Shown piece after piece: positions 37,519 to 46,817 of a DNA stretch of 64,000 nucleotides (position 1 is the stretch's first letter; each line of letters begins with the position of its first letter). Under the pieces are notes generated by a model. It saw only the letters and a list, made by a program, of their open reading frames with translations, was not told the origin of the DNA and did not search any database. The DNA comes from [Bacillus] selenitireducens MLS10 (GTDB lineage: Bacteria; Bacillota; Bacilli; Bacillales; Salisediminibacteriaceae): assembly GCF_000093085.1 (NCBI RefSeq), contig NC_014219.1, positions 1,302,001 through 1,366,000 on the forward strand, written 5' to 3'. The position numbers and the translations under genes are program-made.

Positions 37519-38631
37519 ATGAAGCTGAAATCGATCAACGCAGTGAAAAAGAACGACGTCTTAGCCAAACCGATTTATAATGACGAAGGCCAGGTGCTTT
37601 TGAATGCCTCTGTTAAATTGAGTGAATCCATGATTTCACGCCTGCAGGACAAAGGCGTGTCGTTTGTCTATCTCGAAGACCCGGATACGGATGATATTTT
37701 TGTGAACGATACACTGCCCCCGGAAAAGAAAGCAAAGGCCGTTAAAACGATTAACAAGTCGTTTAAAACCATCGCTTACCGGATTTCTGAAGGGAAGAAC
37801 CTTGATATTGATGATCTGACGGTTGATTTCGCAAGTGTCGTCGAAGAAATCCTGAACACCGTCACTACGGAGAAAGACGCCATCACGATGCTGTCAAATG
37901 TGATGAACTATGACTCGTATGTGTACCAGCATTCTCTCAGCGTGACGGTGTATGCCATTGCCCTTGGGAAGAAAAAGGGACTGAACATGAAGCAGCTCAA
38001 AGAGCTTGGCCTCGGTGCGATGCTCCATGATGTCGGGAAAATGGGGATTCCGATTGAAGTGCTGAACAAAAAACAGAAACTGACAGATGAGGAATTTGAT
38101 ACGATTAAACAGCATGCCGAACTTGGGTTTGACATGCTGCGAAAATCGAAGACACTGCCTCTCCTTGCGGCGCACTGCGCCTATCAGCACCACGAGCGCC
38201 TTGACGGCTCGGGATACCCGAGAAAGATCGGCGAAAAAGACATCCACCTCTACGGGCAGATCCTTGCCGTGGCCGACGTGTTTGATGCCGTCACATCTCA
38301 CCGCGTATACCGGAGTGCGATGCTTCCCCATGAAGGATTGGAACTTCTTCAGGCAGGTTCGGGCACACTCTTTAACCGTGAACTGGTGGACCTGTTTGCG
38401 AAGACCGTGGCGATTTATCCCGTTGGGCTCGAAGTTGTACTGAGCGACGGGTCCGCGGGGGTTGTCAAAATGAACAATCCGTTGATTCCCGATCGGCCGG
38501 TCATCAAGGTGCTCAGAGACGCTCATGGTCAGCGTTTTGACGAACCGTACGAGCTCGATCTGACGGAGCGGCTGAATATCACAATCGTAAAATGCGAGGC
38601 TCTGATCGAATCAAAAACGTATGAATCTTAA
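37519..38631 (+). CDS. HD-GYP domain c-di-GMP phosphodiesterase
   Basis: 370 residues; start ATG 37519 after AAAGGAGG. The N-terminal region of about 115 residues resembles the DUF3391-like segment of HD-GYP proteins. The HD-GYP domain has the metal pair H170-D171 in [10 protein letters not shown] and the signature [11 protein letters not shown] at 224-234. The family hydrolyses c-di-GMP, so this would counteract the diguanylate cyclase at 26.5-28.2 kb. No membrane helix. Confidence 0.9.
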   Translation: MKLKSINAVKKNDVLAKPIYNDEGQVLLNASVKLSESMISRLQDKGVSFVYLEDPDTDDIFVNDTLPPEKKAKAVKTINKSFKTIAYRISEGKNLDIDDLTVDFASVVEEILNTVTTEKDAITMLSNVMNYDSYVYQHSLSVTVYAIALGKKKGLNMKQLKELGLGAMLHDVGKMGIPIEVLNKKQKLTDEEFDTIKQHAELGFDMLRKSKTLPLLAAHCAYQHHERLDGSGYPRKIGEKDIHLYGQILAVADVFDAVTSHRVYRSAMLPHEGLELLQAGSGTLFNRELVDLFAKTVAIYPVGLEVVLSDGSAGVVKMNNPLIPDRPVIKVLRDAHGQRFDEPYELDLTERLNITIVKCEALIESKTYES

Positions 38632-38651
38632 TCAAACGGGGTGATGAAACG

Positions 38652-39446
38652 ATGGAAAACTATTTGAATCTGTGCCGTCACGTCCTCGAGCATGGAACGG
38701 CCAAAGATGACCGAACCGGAACAGGAACGATCAGTACCTTCGGCTATCAGATGCGCTTTGATCTGCAAGACGGCTTCCCGGTTTTGACGACGAAAAAAAT
38801 GGCGCTTCGTGCCATTATTCATGAACTCCTCTGGTTTATCAAAGGAGAAACAAATATCCGTTACCTGAAAGAGCACAACGTGCGCATCTGGGACGAGTGG
38901 GCGGATGAAAACGGCGATCTCGGACCGGTGTACGGCCGCCAGTGGCGCAGTTGGCCAACGCCTGACGGGCGCACCATCGATCAGCTCCGTGAGGTGATTG
39001 AAGCAATTAAGCACAATCCCGATTCCCGGCGCCACGTCATCAATGCGTGGAACGTCGGCGAGCTTGATCAGATGGCTCTAGCACCGTGTCATTGCCTGTT
39101 TCAATTTTACGTAGCCGATGGCAAGCTCTCCTGCCAGCTCTATCAGCGCAGTGCTGACGTCTTTCTTGGCGTTCCTTTCAACATCGCGTCCTATTCGCTC
39201 CTGACGATGATGGTTGCCCAGGAGTGCGGGCTCGAACCCGGGGAATTCATTCATACATTCGGCGATGTTCATATTTATCAGAACCATCTCGAGCAGGTCA
39301 GACTCCAGTTGACAAGAACGCCTGGTCAAAAGCCTGAAATGCGTCTGAACCCGGATAAAAAACGGATTGAGGATTTCACCATTGAAGACTTTGAGCTGAT
39401 CGGCTATGATCCGCACCCGGCCATTAAAGGAGAGGTGTCGGTATGA
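38652..39446 (+). CDS. thyA: Thymidylate synthase
   Basis: Methylates dUMP to dTMP using methylene-tetrahydrofolate. 264 residues; catalytic Cys146 in [12 protein letters not shown]; folate- and dUMP-binding segments [15 protein letters not shown] and HIYQNH are intact. It overlaps dfrA by 4 nt (ATGA). Confidence 0.97.
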   Translation: MENYLNLCRHVLEHGTAKDDRTGTGTISTFGYQMRFDLQDGFPVLTTKKMALRAIIHELLWFIKGETNIRYLKEHNVRIWDEWADENGDLGPVYGRQWRSWPTPDGRTIDQLREVIEAIKHNPDSRRHVINAWNVGELDQMALAPCHCLFQFYVADGKLSCQLYQRSADVFLGVPFNIASYSLLTMMVAQECGLEPGEFIHTFGDVHIYQNHLEQVRLQLTRTPGQKPEMRLNPDKKRIEDFTIEDFELIGYDPHPAIKGEVSV

Positions 39447-39928
39447 TTCAGGGAATTGTTGCAATGGACCAGCATGATGTGATCGGCAATGACGGTCAGA
39501 TGCCCTGGCATTTACCGAATGATCTGAAGCATTTCAAAGCCGTGACGACAGGTCACACCATTATTATGGGGAGAAAAACATTTGAATCGATTGGTCGCCC
39601 TCTTCCGAACCGGAAGAATGTTGTCGTGACCCGGAATCGTGATTTCCATCATGAGGGTGTGGAGGTTCGGCATGACCTCGAGCAGATTCCGGATCTTTAC
39701 GGCGAAGAAGATGCTTTTATTATTGGCGGGGGCGAGCTGTATAAAGCGCTGATTCATGCAATTGACCGTCTGTATGTGACGCGGATTCATGACACGTTTG
39801 ACGGAGACACCATGTTTCCTGCCCTTGACTGGCATGAATGGGAGCTGACAGAGGAAAGAAAAGGGGTTCTTGACGGGAACAACACCGTTCCCCATACCTT
39901 TTTTGTGTATGAGCGGAAAAAGACTTGA
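39443..39928 (+). CDS. dfrA: Dihydrofolate reductase
   Basis: Regenerates tetrahydrofolate consumed by ThyA. 161 residues. Substrate loop [18 protein letters not shown] with the catalytic Asp, NADPH motif [18 protein letters not shown], and [10 protein letters not shown] are canonical. Translationally coupled to thyA. Confidence 0.96.
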   Translation: MIQGIVAMDQHDVIGNDGQMPWHLPNDLKHFKAVTTGHTIIMGRKTFESIGRPLPNRKNVVVTRNRDFHHEGVEVRHDLEQIPDLYGEEDAFIIGGGELYKALIHAIDRLYVTRIHDTFDGDTMFPALDWHEWELTEERKGVLDGNNTVPHTFFVYERKKT

Positions 39929-39981
39929 TTCACACATTTTTCTTTGATACGATACTAATCGTTGCGAACCATCAATTACAT

Positions 39982-40223
39982 AGTGCCTCATCGCATCAGG
40001 TGAGGTAGAGGCGCGGAGATCATCAGTCCCACCCGGGAATGGCGTTCCATGATGAACGGGTGCAAAAGGGAAATCCGCCGAAGTGACCATGCATGACGTG
40101 TGCATGGCCGCTGGGGCCGTATCGAACAGATCCGGCACTGTCACAGCTTAATTTTGCTGTGGAGGACTACTGACATGCATGTGTTGGGGCAGTGGAAGAC
40201 ACAGGGCCTCCCTGTGTCTTTTT
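39982..40223 (+). promoter_or_regulatory. Lysine riboswitch (L-box) with terminator
   Basis: The L-box core is clear: GAGGTAGAGGCGCGG, AAGGGAAATCCGCCGAAG, GCTGGGGCCG and GATCCGGCACTGTCAC. P1 is AGTGCC (39982-39987) with GGCACT (40134-40139). A terminator AAGACACAGGG/CCCTGTGTCTT (40196-40220) with TTTT follows; CACAGC/GCTGTG at 40142-40161 is an intermediate hairpin. It should shut off the downstream transporter when lysine is abundant. Confidence 0.93.
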
Positions 40224-40310
40224 GATGCGGAAAAACCGATGAACAGCACGCAGTCTGTTGTTTGTCGACGCGCAGTGTATTTTTACAGAATGTTTCAGGA
40301 GGTTATTAGA

Positions 40311-41876
40311 ATGGATCACGGATTATTATCCCTCGTTCCCCCGGTTCTTGCTCTCGTTATGGTGATGATTACCCGGAAAGTGCTTCCGTCACTCGGTGTC
40401 GGGATCATCGTCGGGGCTTTGATGATCAATCAGACCGAAGAACAGTTTATCAATGCGGCCATTTCGGATATTCTGTCCATCGTGACAGGGATCTTTTATG
40501 TGGATGGCGGCGTGAATACGTGGGAATTTTACATCATTTTATTTTTATTTTCTCTCGGAATCATTGCAGCGATGATCACGATGAGCGGCGGCAGCCGTGC
40601 ATTTGGAGAGTGGGCACAGACGAAAGTGAAGACGAGAGTCGGCGCGCAGCTGACGGCTGGCTTTCTCGGTATTCTGATCTTTATCGACGATTATTTTAAC
40701 AGTCTCACCGTCGGGAATGTCTCAAGGCCGATCACAGACAGGCACCGTGTATCGCGGGCGAAACTGGCTTACAACGTGGACAGTACGGCAGCTCCGATCT
40801 GTGTTGTGTCACCGATCTCAAGCTGGGGTGCGTATATCATTACCATCATTGGCGGGATTCTCGTGACACACGGTGTGACGGAATACGGCGCTCTTCAGGC
40901 CTTCCTGATCATTGCGCCCATGAACTTCTATGCGCTGATTGCGATCTTGCTTGTGTTTGCCGTGGCCTGGTTTAAGCTGGATTTCGGCAGTATGCGCACG
41001 CATGAACGCCGTGCGATTGAAACGGGCGAGGTGCTTGATCATGCGAAAGGACCTGTTCCTGGTGAGAGCGGTCAGGTGGAGGCTGTTCCAGACGGGAAGG
41101 TGAGGGATCTTCTGATTCCGATTTTAACCCTTGTTGTGATGACGGTACTCTTTATGATCACGACAGGCATTCAGGGGACTGAAGGCAGTCCGTCACTGTT
41201 GGCAACCTTTGAGAATACGGATGTAGCAGCAGCCCTTCTGTACGGCGGGCTTGTGGGCCTTGTGGTTACGCTTATTTTGAATGCGACACACCGATTCTCC
41301 GTCAGGCAGTATGCCACAGGGATTTGGGCCGGGATTCAGTCAATGCTTCCTGCGGTGTATATCTTGCTGTTTGCCTGGACGATCATCGAAATCATCGGTG
41401 AACTTGGTACAGGGGAGTATCTGGCAAGTCTCGTGGACGGTTCGATTCCACTCGGCTATCTGCCGGCGATCCTCTTTATTATCGGCGGATTTATGGCCTT
41501 CAGTACCGGAACGAGCTGGGGTACGTTTGGGATCATGCTTCCGATTGCAGGTGACATTGCCGCAGCGACCGATATTTCACTGCTCTTGCCGATGATGGCA
41601 GCGGTTCTTGCCGGGGCGATTTTCGGGGATCACTGTTCACCGATATCGGACACAACGATCCTGTCATCCACAGGCGCAGGGAGTCATCACATTGACCACG
41701 TCATGACGCAGCTTCCTTACGCGCTGATTGCCGGATTGATCAGTACGGTGCTGTTCCTGATTCTTGGCTTTACCGGCAGCCTTATGCTGTCTCTTGTTGC
41801 AGGAGCCTTCGTCTTTGCAGCTGTCGTATGGGGAATGAAACGCCTCATCAGGCCTCTTCATACTGAGGCTGTATAA
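40311..41876 (+). CDS. NhaC-family transporter, probably lysine uptake (LysW type)
   Basis: 521-residue permease of the NhaC Na+/H+ antiporter superfamily with about 12 helices. Conserved parts: FIDDYFNSLTVGNVSRPITDRHRVSRAKLAY, TAAPICVVSPISSWGAYI, FSTGTSWGTFGIMLPIAGD, and FGDHCSPISDTTILSSTGAGSHH. The ATG at 40311 follows AGGAGG. The L-box leader indicates lysine import rather than Na+/H+ antiport, as proposed for L-box-controlled NhaC proteins. Specificity is inferred from the riboswitch. Confidence 0.85.
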   Translation: MDHGLLSLVPPVLALVMVMITRKVLPSLGVGIIVGALMINQTEEQFINAAISDILSIVTGIFYVDGGVNTWEFYIILFLFSLGIIAAMITMSGGSRAFGEWAQTKVKTRVGAQLTAGFLGILIFIDDYFNSLTVGNVSRPITDRHRVSRAKLAYNVDSTAAPICVVSPISSWGAYIITIIGGILVTHGVTEYGALQAFLIIAPMNFYALIAILLVFAVAWFKLDFGSMRTHERRAIETGEVLDHAKGPVPGESGQVEAVPDGKVRDLLIPILTLVVMTVLFMITTGIQGTEGSPSLLATFENTDVAAALLYGGLVGLVVTLILNATHRFSVRQYATGIWAGIQSMLPAVYILLFAWTIIEIIGELGTGEYLASLVDGSIPLGYLPAILFIIGGFMAFSTGTSWGTFGIMLPIAGDIAAATDISLLLPMMAAVLAGAIFGDHCSPISDTTILSSTGAGSHHIDHVMTQLPYALIAGLISTVLFLILGFTGSLMLSLVAGAFVFAAVVWGMKRLIRPLHTEAV

Positions 41877-41928
41877 ACGATTCGCGGGGTAATCGTACAG
41901 AACCTCAAACCTACAGAAAAATAAGAGT

Positions 41929-41960
41929 AAGGATTACCCGAACACCGGGTGGTCCTTTTT
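41929..41960 (+). terminator. Terminator of the NhaC-family gene
   Basis: AAGGATTACCCG pairs with CGGGTGGTCCTT (two T-G pairs) around AACAC, followed by TTT. Confidence 0.75.
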
Positions 41961-42038
41961 CTTTTGCTGTAACTGAACCATAAGCTCGGCAAACGTGAAA
42001 AAAATACCCATATTATTTTAGAATATTCCGAAAAAACC

Positions 42039-42067
42039 TTTACTTTGAATAGTCTGATAATTATAAT
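42039..42067 (+). promoter_or_regulatory. Sigma-A promoter of the NSS transporter gene
   Basis: TTTACT (42039-42044) and TATAAT (42062-42067) with a 17-nt spacer. The leader is about 100 nt. Confidence 0.55.
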
Positions 42068-42173
42068 GAAATAACAAGTGAATGAAAAAAAGAACGAAAG
42101 GAGGGCGTGTTTGAAGGTCATGCTCAACATTGATTGCACTTAAAAACGAAGTTCTTATCTGAAAGGAGCATAC

Positions 42174-43543
42174 ATGATGGTTAATGGAAGAGAACGTTGG
42201 GCAACAAAATTGGGATTTATCCTTGCCGCGGTCGGTTCTGCGGTCGGACTTGGTAACATTTGGCGATTTTCCTATGTAGCAGGTGAAAGCGGAGGAGCCG
42301 CATTTATTTTGATTTATGTCTTATGTATTTTTCTTATCGGTCTCCCTGTTCTTCTTGCCGAATTTGCGATTGGTCGTAAAGGTCAGGCGGATGTCGTCCA
42401 GTCCTTTTCAAACATTGCACCGAAAAAACCGTGGGTCATCGGTGGTATCCTCGGGGTTTTAACATCCTTCATTATCCTGTCTTTTTACGGGGTAATTGCA
42501 GGTTGGGTCATTTATTACTGTTCAGCTACATAACGGGCTCTGCAGGAGCTGTTGAGCAGGACGGTTATGCCGACTTCTTCCTCTCGTTTATCGGAGGTGC
42601 AGGCGGACCGGTATTCTGGCAGGTCCTGTTCATGGCGATTGTCATCGGGATTGTCTTCTTCGGGGTCAAGAAGGGGATCGAACTGTCAAACCGCGTATTT
42701 ATGCCGCTTTTGGCAATTATTCTGATTATGCTTGCAGGTTACAGTCTGACACTCGACGGTGCAGGAGAAGGTCTTGCATTCCTTTTCAGCCCGGATTGGT
42801 CGGCATTCACTGATCCATCCGTTTATGCGTCGGCTGTCGGGCAGGCATTCTTTACCTTGTCTCTTGGTATGGGTGCGATGATTACGTACGCCAGCTATTT
42901 GCCAAAGGAAACCAACCTGCCGAGTGCGGCGGGGAGCGTCGTCCTTTTGGATACGCTCTTTGCCATTATTGCCGGGCTTATGATCTTCCCGGCCGTGTTT
43001 ACTTTTGCATCCGTTGAACCGGACGCAGGACCGGGTTTGATCTTTATTGCGCTTCCTGAAGTCTTCAACCTGATGGGTGGCGCCGGAACGATCTTTGCGA
43101 TCTTCTTCTTCTTCCTCGTCGCCATTGCAGCACTGTCTTCAGCCATTTCGCTGTTGGAGGTTTCTGTGTCGTACATGATGAGAAAGATGGAATGGGATCG
43201 AAGAAAAGCAACGATTGCAGCAGGTGTTGCTGTCACGATTCTAGGTATCCCATCCGCACTCAGTCAGGGAGGGCCATGGTCCGGAGCCATTATCGGTGCT
43301 CAGCCATTCCTGGATGTCATGGACCTGATCACGGATCAGTACACGCTCCCATTGGGTGGTCTTGTCATTGCGCTCTTTGTCGGCTGGGGCTGGAATAAGG
43401 TTGATGCCCTCCGCGAGACCGGTTTGACCGATACCACGATCGGGACGGTCTGGATCTGGTTTATCCGGGTCATCGCACCGGCAGGGATTCTGTGGATTCT
43501 GATTTCAAACATTATCAATACACCAGGCACTTTCGGTTTCTGA
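42174..43543 (+). pseudogene. Neurotransmitter:sodium symporter (NSS) family transporter, frameshifted
   Basis: Two overlapping frames together encode a full bacterial NSS (LeuT-like) amino-acid symporter of about 455 residues. Frame 1 (42174-42533) gives the start through TM3 (GSAVGLGNIWRFSYVAGESGGAAF) and ends VIYYCSAT. The remainder (FSYITGSAGAVEQDG onward to INTPGTFGF) is in another frame. One base is missing between about 42515 and 42525 (the joined product would read GWVIYYLFSYITG). There is no slippery heptamer, so it is a recent mutation or a sequence error rather than programmed shifting. Both halves are otherwise well conserved. RBS AAAGGAG. Confidence 0.85.
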
Positions 43544-43553
43544 TTCTGTCAGG

Positions 43554-43591
43554 AAAACCCCTTCCAATCGCATTGTGATGGAAGGGGTTTT
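43554..43591 (+). terminator. Terminator of the NSS gene
   Basis: AAAACCCCTTCCA pairs with TGGAAGGGGTTTT around a 12-nt loop. Confidence 0.8.
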
Positions 43592-43676
43592 GTATTATAC
43601 TTTAAGGAGCATTTACTTTCTTGTACGGAGTAAAATGACAGACCGATCAACCGGCAATTGCGAAAGTGGGGAAATC

Positions 43677-44015
43677 ATGATTGAAATTCAGGGAAATACG
43701 TATACCATTGTCAAAGAATACCGGAATGCCTGGGATCAGGAGGCCTTTAAAGAACGTTACAGCGATGTGCTGAACAAGTTTGACTACATCGTCGGGGACT
43801 GAGGCTATGACCAGCTCAGACTGAAAGGTTTTTATGAAGATAAAAACCGCAAGTCACCGCATGAATCACGAATTGCTTTCTTAGAAGAATATCTTTACGA
43901 ATATTGTAATTTCGGGTGTTCTTACTTCATCCTGAAAAAAGAGAAAAAAACGAAAAAACAGCAGGACAAAAAAGCCGGCAGCGAAGCGGGAAAAGAGACG
44001 CAAAACCAGCAGTAA
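43677..44015 (+). CDS. yutD: YutD-family protein (DUF1027) interrupted by in-frame TGA
   Basis: ATG 43677 opens a frame encoding EAFKERYSDVLNKFDYIVGD, then TGA at 43800-43802 (codon 42), then GYDQLRLKGFYEDKN, LEEYLYEYCNFGCSYFILKK and a Lys-rich tail to TAA 44013-44015: 112 codons. In YutD homologues this position is, to my recollection, a conserved Trp (VGDWGYGQLRLKGF), so TGG to TGA is one base change. Everything after it is conserved, so either the change is very recent, the codon is read through, or it is an error. A perfect hairpin follows at 43827-43848. The function of YutD is not known to me; its neighbours are the DUF3055 gene and glpX. Confidence 0.7.
43827..43848 (+). other. Perfect hairpin downstream of the yutD TGA
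   Basis: GGTTTTTAT and ATAAAAACC form a 9-bp perfect stem with tetraloop GAAG. The loop begins 33 nt after the TGA and starts with G, which is within the distance rules for a bacterial SECIS. It overlaps conserved codons (GFYEDKN), so it may be coincidental. Confidence 0.4.
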
Positions 44016-44037
44016 ACCTGAGCGGAAGTCAGGTTTT
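44014..44037 (+). terminator. Terminator of yutD
   Basis: AACCTGA/TCAGGTT stem with TTTTT directly after the stop. Confidence 0.65.
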
Positions 44038-44068
44038 TCTGTTTTGTTCTGTGTGATATGACAGACAT

Positions 44069-44099
44069 AAACCGGTAACGGCTCGGCCGTTACCGGTTT
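44069..44099. terminator. Strong hairpin, terminator of the glpX-DUF3055 unit
   Basis: Perfect 14-bp stem AAACCGGTAACGGC/GCCGTTACCGGTTT around TCG, ten bases past the DUF3055 stop on the minus strand. Confidence 0.75.
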
Positions 44100-44108
44100 G
44101 TCATGCAA

Positions 44109-44375
44109 TCAGATGATTTCGTAAAGGAATTCGCGGAGTTCATTGCCGTCTTCTTCAGAAAGGTTAAAGACGTGTTCGAGATAGCCTTCTTCTTCAAGAT
44201 CATCGGTTCCAATGATCGCAAAGCGGTTTGACTGCATATCAAGGACCAGTTTCTTACCGAAATAGCGGTTCGTCGATGCGACGGCAAGATCAAAGCGCTG
44301 GTTCTCACCCATGAAGCTGATGTAACGGACGGGTGTATCCTCCACTTCGTCATACAGATAGAATCGTTCACTCAT
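44109..44375 (-). CDS. DUF3055-family protein
   Basis: 88-residue acidic cytoplasmic protein. The sequence SERFYLYDEVEDTPVRYISFMG, KKLVLDMQSNRFAIIGTDDLEEEGYLEH and DGNELREFLYEII matches the small DUF3055 family of Bacilli, as I recall it from staphylococci. RBS AGGAGG. It follows glpX by 4 nt. Function unknown. Confidence 0.8.
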   Translation of the reverse strand: MSERFYLYDEVEDTPVRYISFMGENQRFDLAVASTNRYFGKKLVLDMQSNRFAIIGTDDLEEEGYLEHVFNLSEEDGNELREFLYEII

Positions 44376-44379
44376 ACAA

Positions 44380-45369
44380 TTATGCCTCCTGTTCGGTTTT
44401 CTCCGGCATCATGAGATGCGGCTTTTGCTGGAGTTGGTGATGTGCTTTAATATACCGGACTGTTCCGGTTTTTGCACGCATCACGATTGTATCAGTTTCG
44501 ACGAGGTCACCGCCAAGAAAACGAACCCCTTCAAGCAATTCCCCTGTGGAGACCCCGGTCGCAGCAAAGATGGCGTCGTCTCCTTTGACGAGGTCATTCA
44601 GCTGCAAAAGGCGCTCAGGATCTTCGATTCCCATCTCCCGGCAGCGTTCCCGCTCTTCGTCAGTGTATGGGACGAGCCTTGCCTGCATGTCACCGCCTAA
44701 CGCCTTAATGGCCGCGGCAGAAATAACCCCTTCGGGAGCGCCGCCTGTCCCGACAAAAAGATCAATTCCGGTTCTTGGCAGGGCCGTTGCAATCGATGCA
44801 CCGACATCGCCGTCCCCGAACAGTTTGACACGAGCGCCTTTCTGCTGGATCCGTTCAATCAGGTCCTGGTGACGGTCACGCTCCTGAATGATGACGGTGA
44901 CGTCACGGACGCGTTTTTCATTCATTTTGGCCACGATATCGATGGTTTTTTCAATGGGATCGTCGAGGCGAACGAGTCCGGCAGCCTTCGGGCCGACGAC
45001 AAGTTTCTCCATATACATATCCGGCGCATGAAGCAGCGTGCCCCGGTCTCCGACGGCGATGACGGTCATGGCGTTCGGGTGACCTTTGGCGACGATGCTC
45101 GTACCTTCAAGGGGATCAACGGCAATGTCCACTTCCGGGCCGTGCCCGCTGCCGAGCTGTTCGCCGATGTAGAGCATGGGGGCTTCATCAAGCTCCCCTT
45201 CGCCAATAACAACGGTGCCTTTCATATTGACTGAATCAAACATGTTTCGCATGGCGGTCGTTGCCGCATCGTCTGCCTCTTCTTTCAGCCCCCGGCCCAT
45301 CCACTGAGCAGAGGCAAGTGCAGCTGATTCGGTAATCCGGACAATTTCGAGTGCTAGTTCACGATCCAC
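44380..45369 (-). CDS. glpX: Fructose-1,6-bisphosphatase class II
   Basis: Gluconeogenic phosphatase of the lithium-sensitive fold, 329 residues. Motifs: GEGELDEAPML, VDPLEGTSIVAKG and FVGTGGAPEGVISAAA. The GTG at 45369 (MDRELALEIVRITESAAL) is the start that fits the family N-terminus and the GGAGG spacing; ATG at 45375 is too close to the RBS. Transcribed with the DUF3055 gene. Confidence 0.93.
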   Translation of the reverse strand: MDRELALEIVRITESAALASAQWMGRGLKEEADDAATTAMRNMFDSVNMKGTVVIGEGELDEAPMLYIGEQLGSGHGPEVDIAVDPLEGTSIVAKGHPNAMTVIAVGDRGTLLHAPDMYMEKLVVGPKAAGLVRLDDPIEKTIDIVAKMNEKRVRDVTVIIQERDRHQDLIERIQQKGARVKLFGDGDVGASIATALPRTGIDLFVGTGGAPEGVISAAAIKALGGDMQARLVPYTDEERERCREMGIEDPERLLQLNDLVKGDDAIFAATGVSTGELLEGVRFLGGDLVETDTIVMRAKTGTVRYIKAHHQLQQKPHLMMPEKTEQEA

Positions 45370-45545
45370 AATCATTCCTCCAATTATGTAGTGATTCACG
45401 CTATAATAGAGATACAGGTGATCAAAGCCTTCATCATAATATCAAAAATTACATACAAAAGGAACGCAAAACGTGAATATTTTACGTCATTTTTCGCGTA
45501 AACACTTTCAATGTGTTATACTATTTGTTTTTATGGAGGGATATC

Positions 45546-45992
45546 ATGTATTTTGTCGATTTGAAACGTTTGGAAACCCGGCTTGCTTATTATGAAGAAC
45601 TGCTTCAGGAATTCAGTGAACTCAATCAGGGAGATATTCAGAACCAGCAGCGTTCCCTGGAGCGGATCACCCACATGCTGCTTGAGGTCATGATGGATGT
45701 CGGGAATCAGATGATTGACGGTTTTATTATGCGGGACCCCGGGAGCTACGACGATATCATGGACATTTTGGTCGATGAGAAGGTGATTTCCAAAGAAAAC
45801 GGAAAATCCATTAAAAAGCTGATTCCATGGCGGAAAGAACTTCTGCAAAACTATACGGAACTCGACGCATCGGCTCTTTATTTCGCCTACAAACGCGAAT
45901 GTGATGCGCTGATGCAATTCCCTGCAAGGGTCAGAACATACATTGAGCAGGAGATGGGGCCGGTATCGGCATTTTTGCCACAAAAGGAGTAA
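45546..45992 (+). CDS. yutE: DUF86/HepT-like protein (YutE)
   Basis: 148 residues, mostly helical. The conserved HepT-type signature is in DVGNQMIDGFIMRDPGSYDDIMDIL with the R...YxxxY-like active-site arrangement only partly visible. HepT proteins are RNases of HEPN toxin pairs. Here no MNT nucleotidyltransferase partner is adjacent, as for B. subtilis YutE. ATG 45546 follows GGAGGG. Confidence 0.8.
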   Translation: MYFVDLKRLETRLAYYEELLQEFSELNQGDIQNQQRSLERITHMLLEVMMDVGNQMIDGFIMRDPGSYDDIMDILVDEKVISKENGKSIKKLIPWRKELLQNYTELDASALYFAYKRECDALMQFPARVRTYIEQEMGPVSAFLPQKE

Positions 45993-46010
45993 GTGAAAAA
46001 GTGAACAAAG

Positions 46011-46030
46011 TTTGACTAAGTTGCGTCAAA
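46011..46030. promoter_or_regulatory. Inverted repeat TTTGAC-N8-GTCAAA before the SufR-like gene
   Basis: Six-base arms at 46011-46016 and 46025-46030 in the leader of the regulator. A possible self-regulatory operator; no homologous site was noticed before sufC. Confidence 0.35.
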
Positions 46031-46106
46031 TTTTCAAACATTTTGCTAATTAAATTTACTCACTCACAAAGCTTCGATACAATAAGTGGAGAAGGAAGGT
46101 GAGGAT

Positions 46107-46736
46107 ATGGCAACGAAAACCACCTCGACGCGGGACCAGATTATCAGTTTACTCAAAAGACGTAAGGAAATGACGGTGTCTCACATTGCAGACGAGCTGG
46201 CGATCACCGAAATGGCGGTCAGACGTCATCTGAACACATTGGAGCGGGACGATGTCGTGCACACAACGCTCCAGCGTCAGGCCATGGGCAGGCCGACGAA
46301 CATGTACAGATTATCGCCGTGTGGACAGGAGCTCTTTCACCGTTCGTATGACAGCTTCGCCATTGATATGCTGAAGATCGTGCAGGAAGAAGACGGGATG
46401 ATGAAGGTCAAGCAGCTGTTTGACCGGCGGAAGACGAAGCTGCGCACGCAGTTTGAAAAAAGAATGTTCATGAAATCCTTTGATGACCGTGTGTATGAGC
46501 TTGAAAAGATTCAGAATGAGAACGGTTTCATGGCTGAAGTGGAGAAGAAGGACGACGGTTCCTATGTGTTCCGGGAGTACAATTGCCCACTCGCTGAAGT
46601 GGCGAGGGAATTTCCGATGATCTGTGACACGGAAACGGATCTTTTCAAAGAACTTCTTGATACGGAAGGCGTTGAGTGTCAGACCTGTATGACGACTGGA
46701 CAGGAACCGCATTGTTATTATACGATTAAACAGTAA
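46107..46736 (+). CDS. SufR-like winged-helix regulator with Cys cluster motif
   Basis: 209 residues. The N-terminal HTH (MTVSHIADELAITEMAVRRHLNTLE, about residues 21-46) is DeoR/ArsR-like. The C-terminal part holds C160-x12-C173, C191, C194 and C203 in YNCPLAEVAREFPMIC...VECQTC...PHC. This matches the layout of SufR proteins, whose Cys ligate an Fe-S cluster (first pair also x12 apart). It is a candidate Fe-S-sensing repressor, with the suf operon 12 kb away as an obvious possible target. ATG 46107 follows AAGGAAGG; GTG 46086 is an alternative. A terminator follows. Confidence 0.75.
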   Translation: MATKTTSTRDQIISLLKRRKEMTVSHIADELAITEMAVRRHLNTLERDDVVHTTLQRQAMGRPTNMYRLSPCGQELFHRSYDSFAIDMLKIVQEEDGMMKVKQLFDRRKTKLRTQFEKRMFMKSFDDRVYELEKIQNENGFMAEVEKKDDGSYVFREYNCPLAEVAREFPMICDTETDLFKELLDTEGVECQTCMTTGQEPHCYYTIKQ

Positions 46737-46749
46737 GCGAGCGAATGAT

Positions 46750-46779
46750 CGCCACTCCAAACGGGTGGCGCTTTTTTTT
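46750..46779 (+). terminator. Terminator of the SufR-like gene
   Basis: CGCCAC/GTGGCG stem with a 9-nt loop, then C and eight T. Confidence 0.8.
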
Positions 46780-46817
46780 GCAACAGACAGAATGAAGTTG
46801 ACGGAGGATGATGCATA

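Noticed and set aside
42431-42520. Independent start for the second half of the NSS transporter
   Set aside because: The residues before FSYITG are out of frame with the family; the half lacks the first helices needed for sodium binding.
45471-45495. cre-like sequence in the glpX-yutE gap
   Set aside because: TAAACACTTTCA lacks the central CG of the cre consensus.
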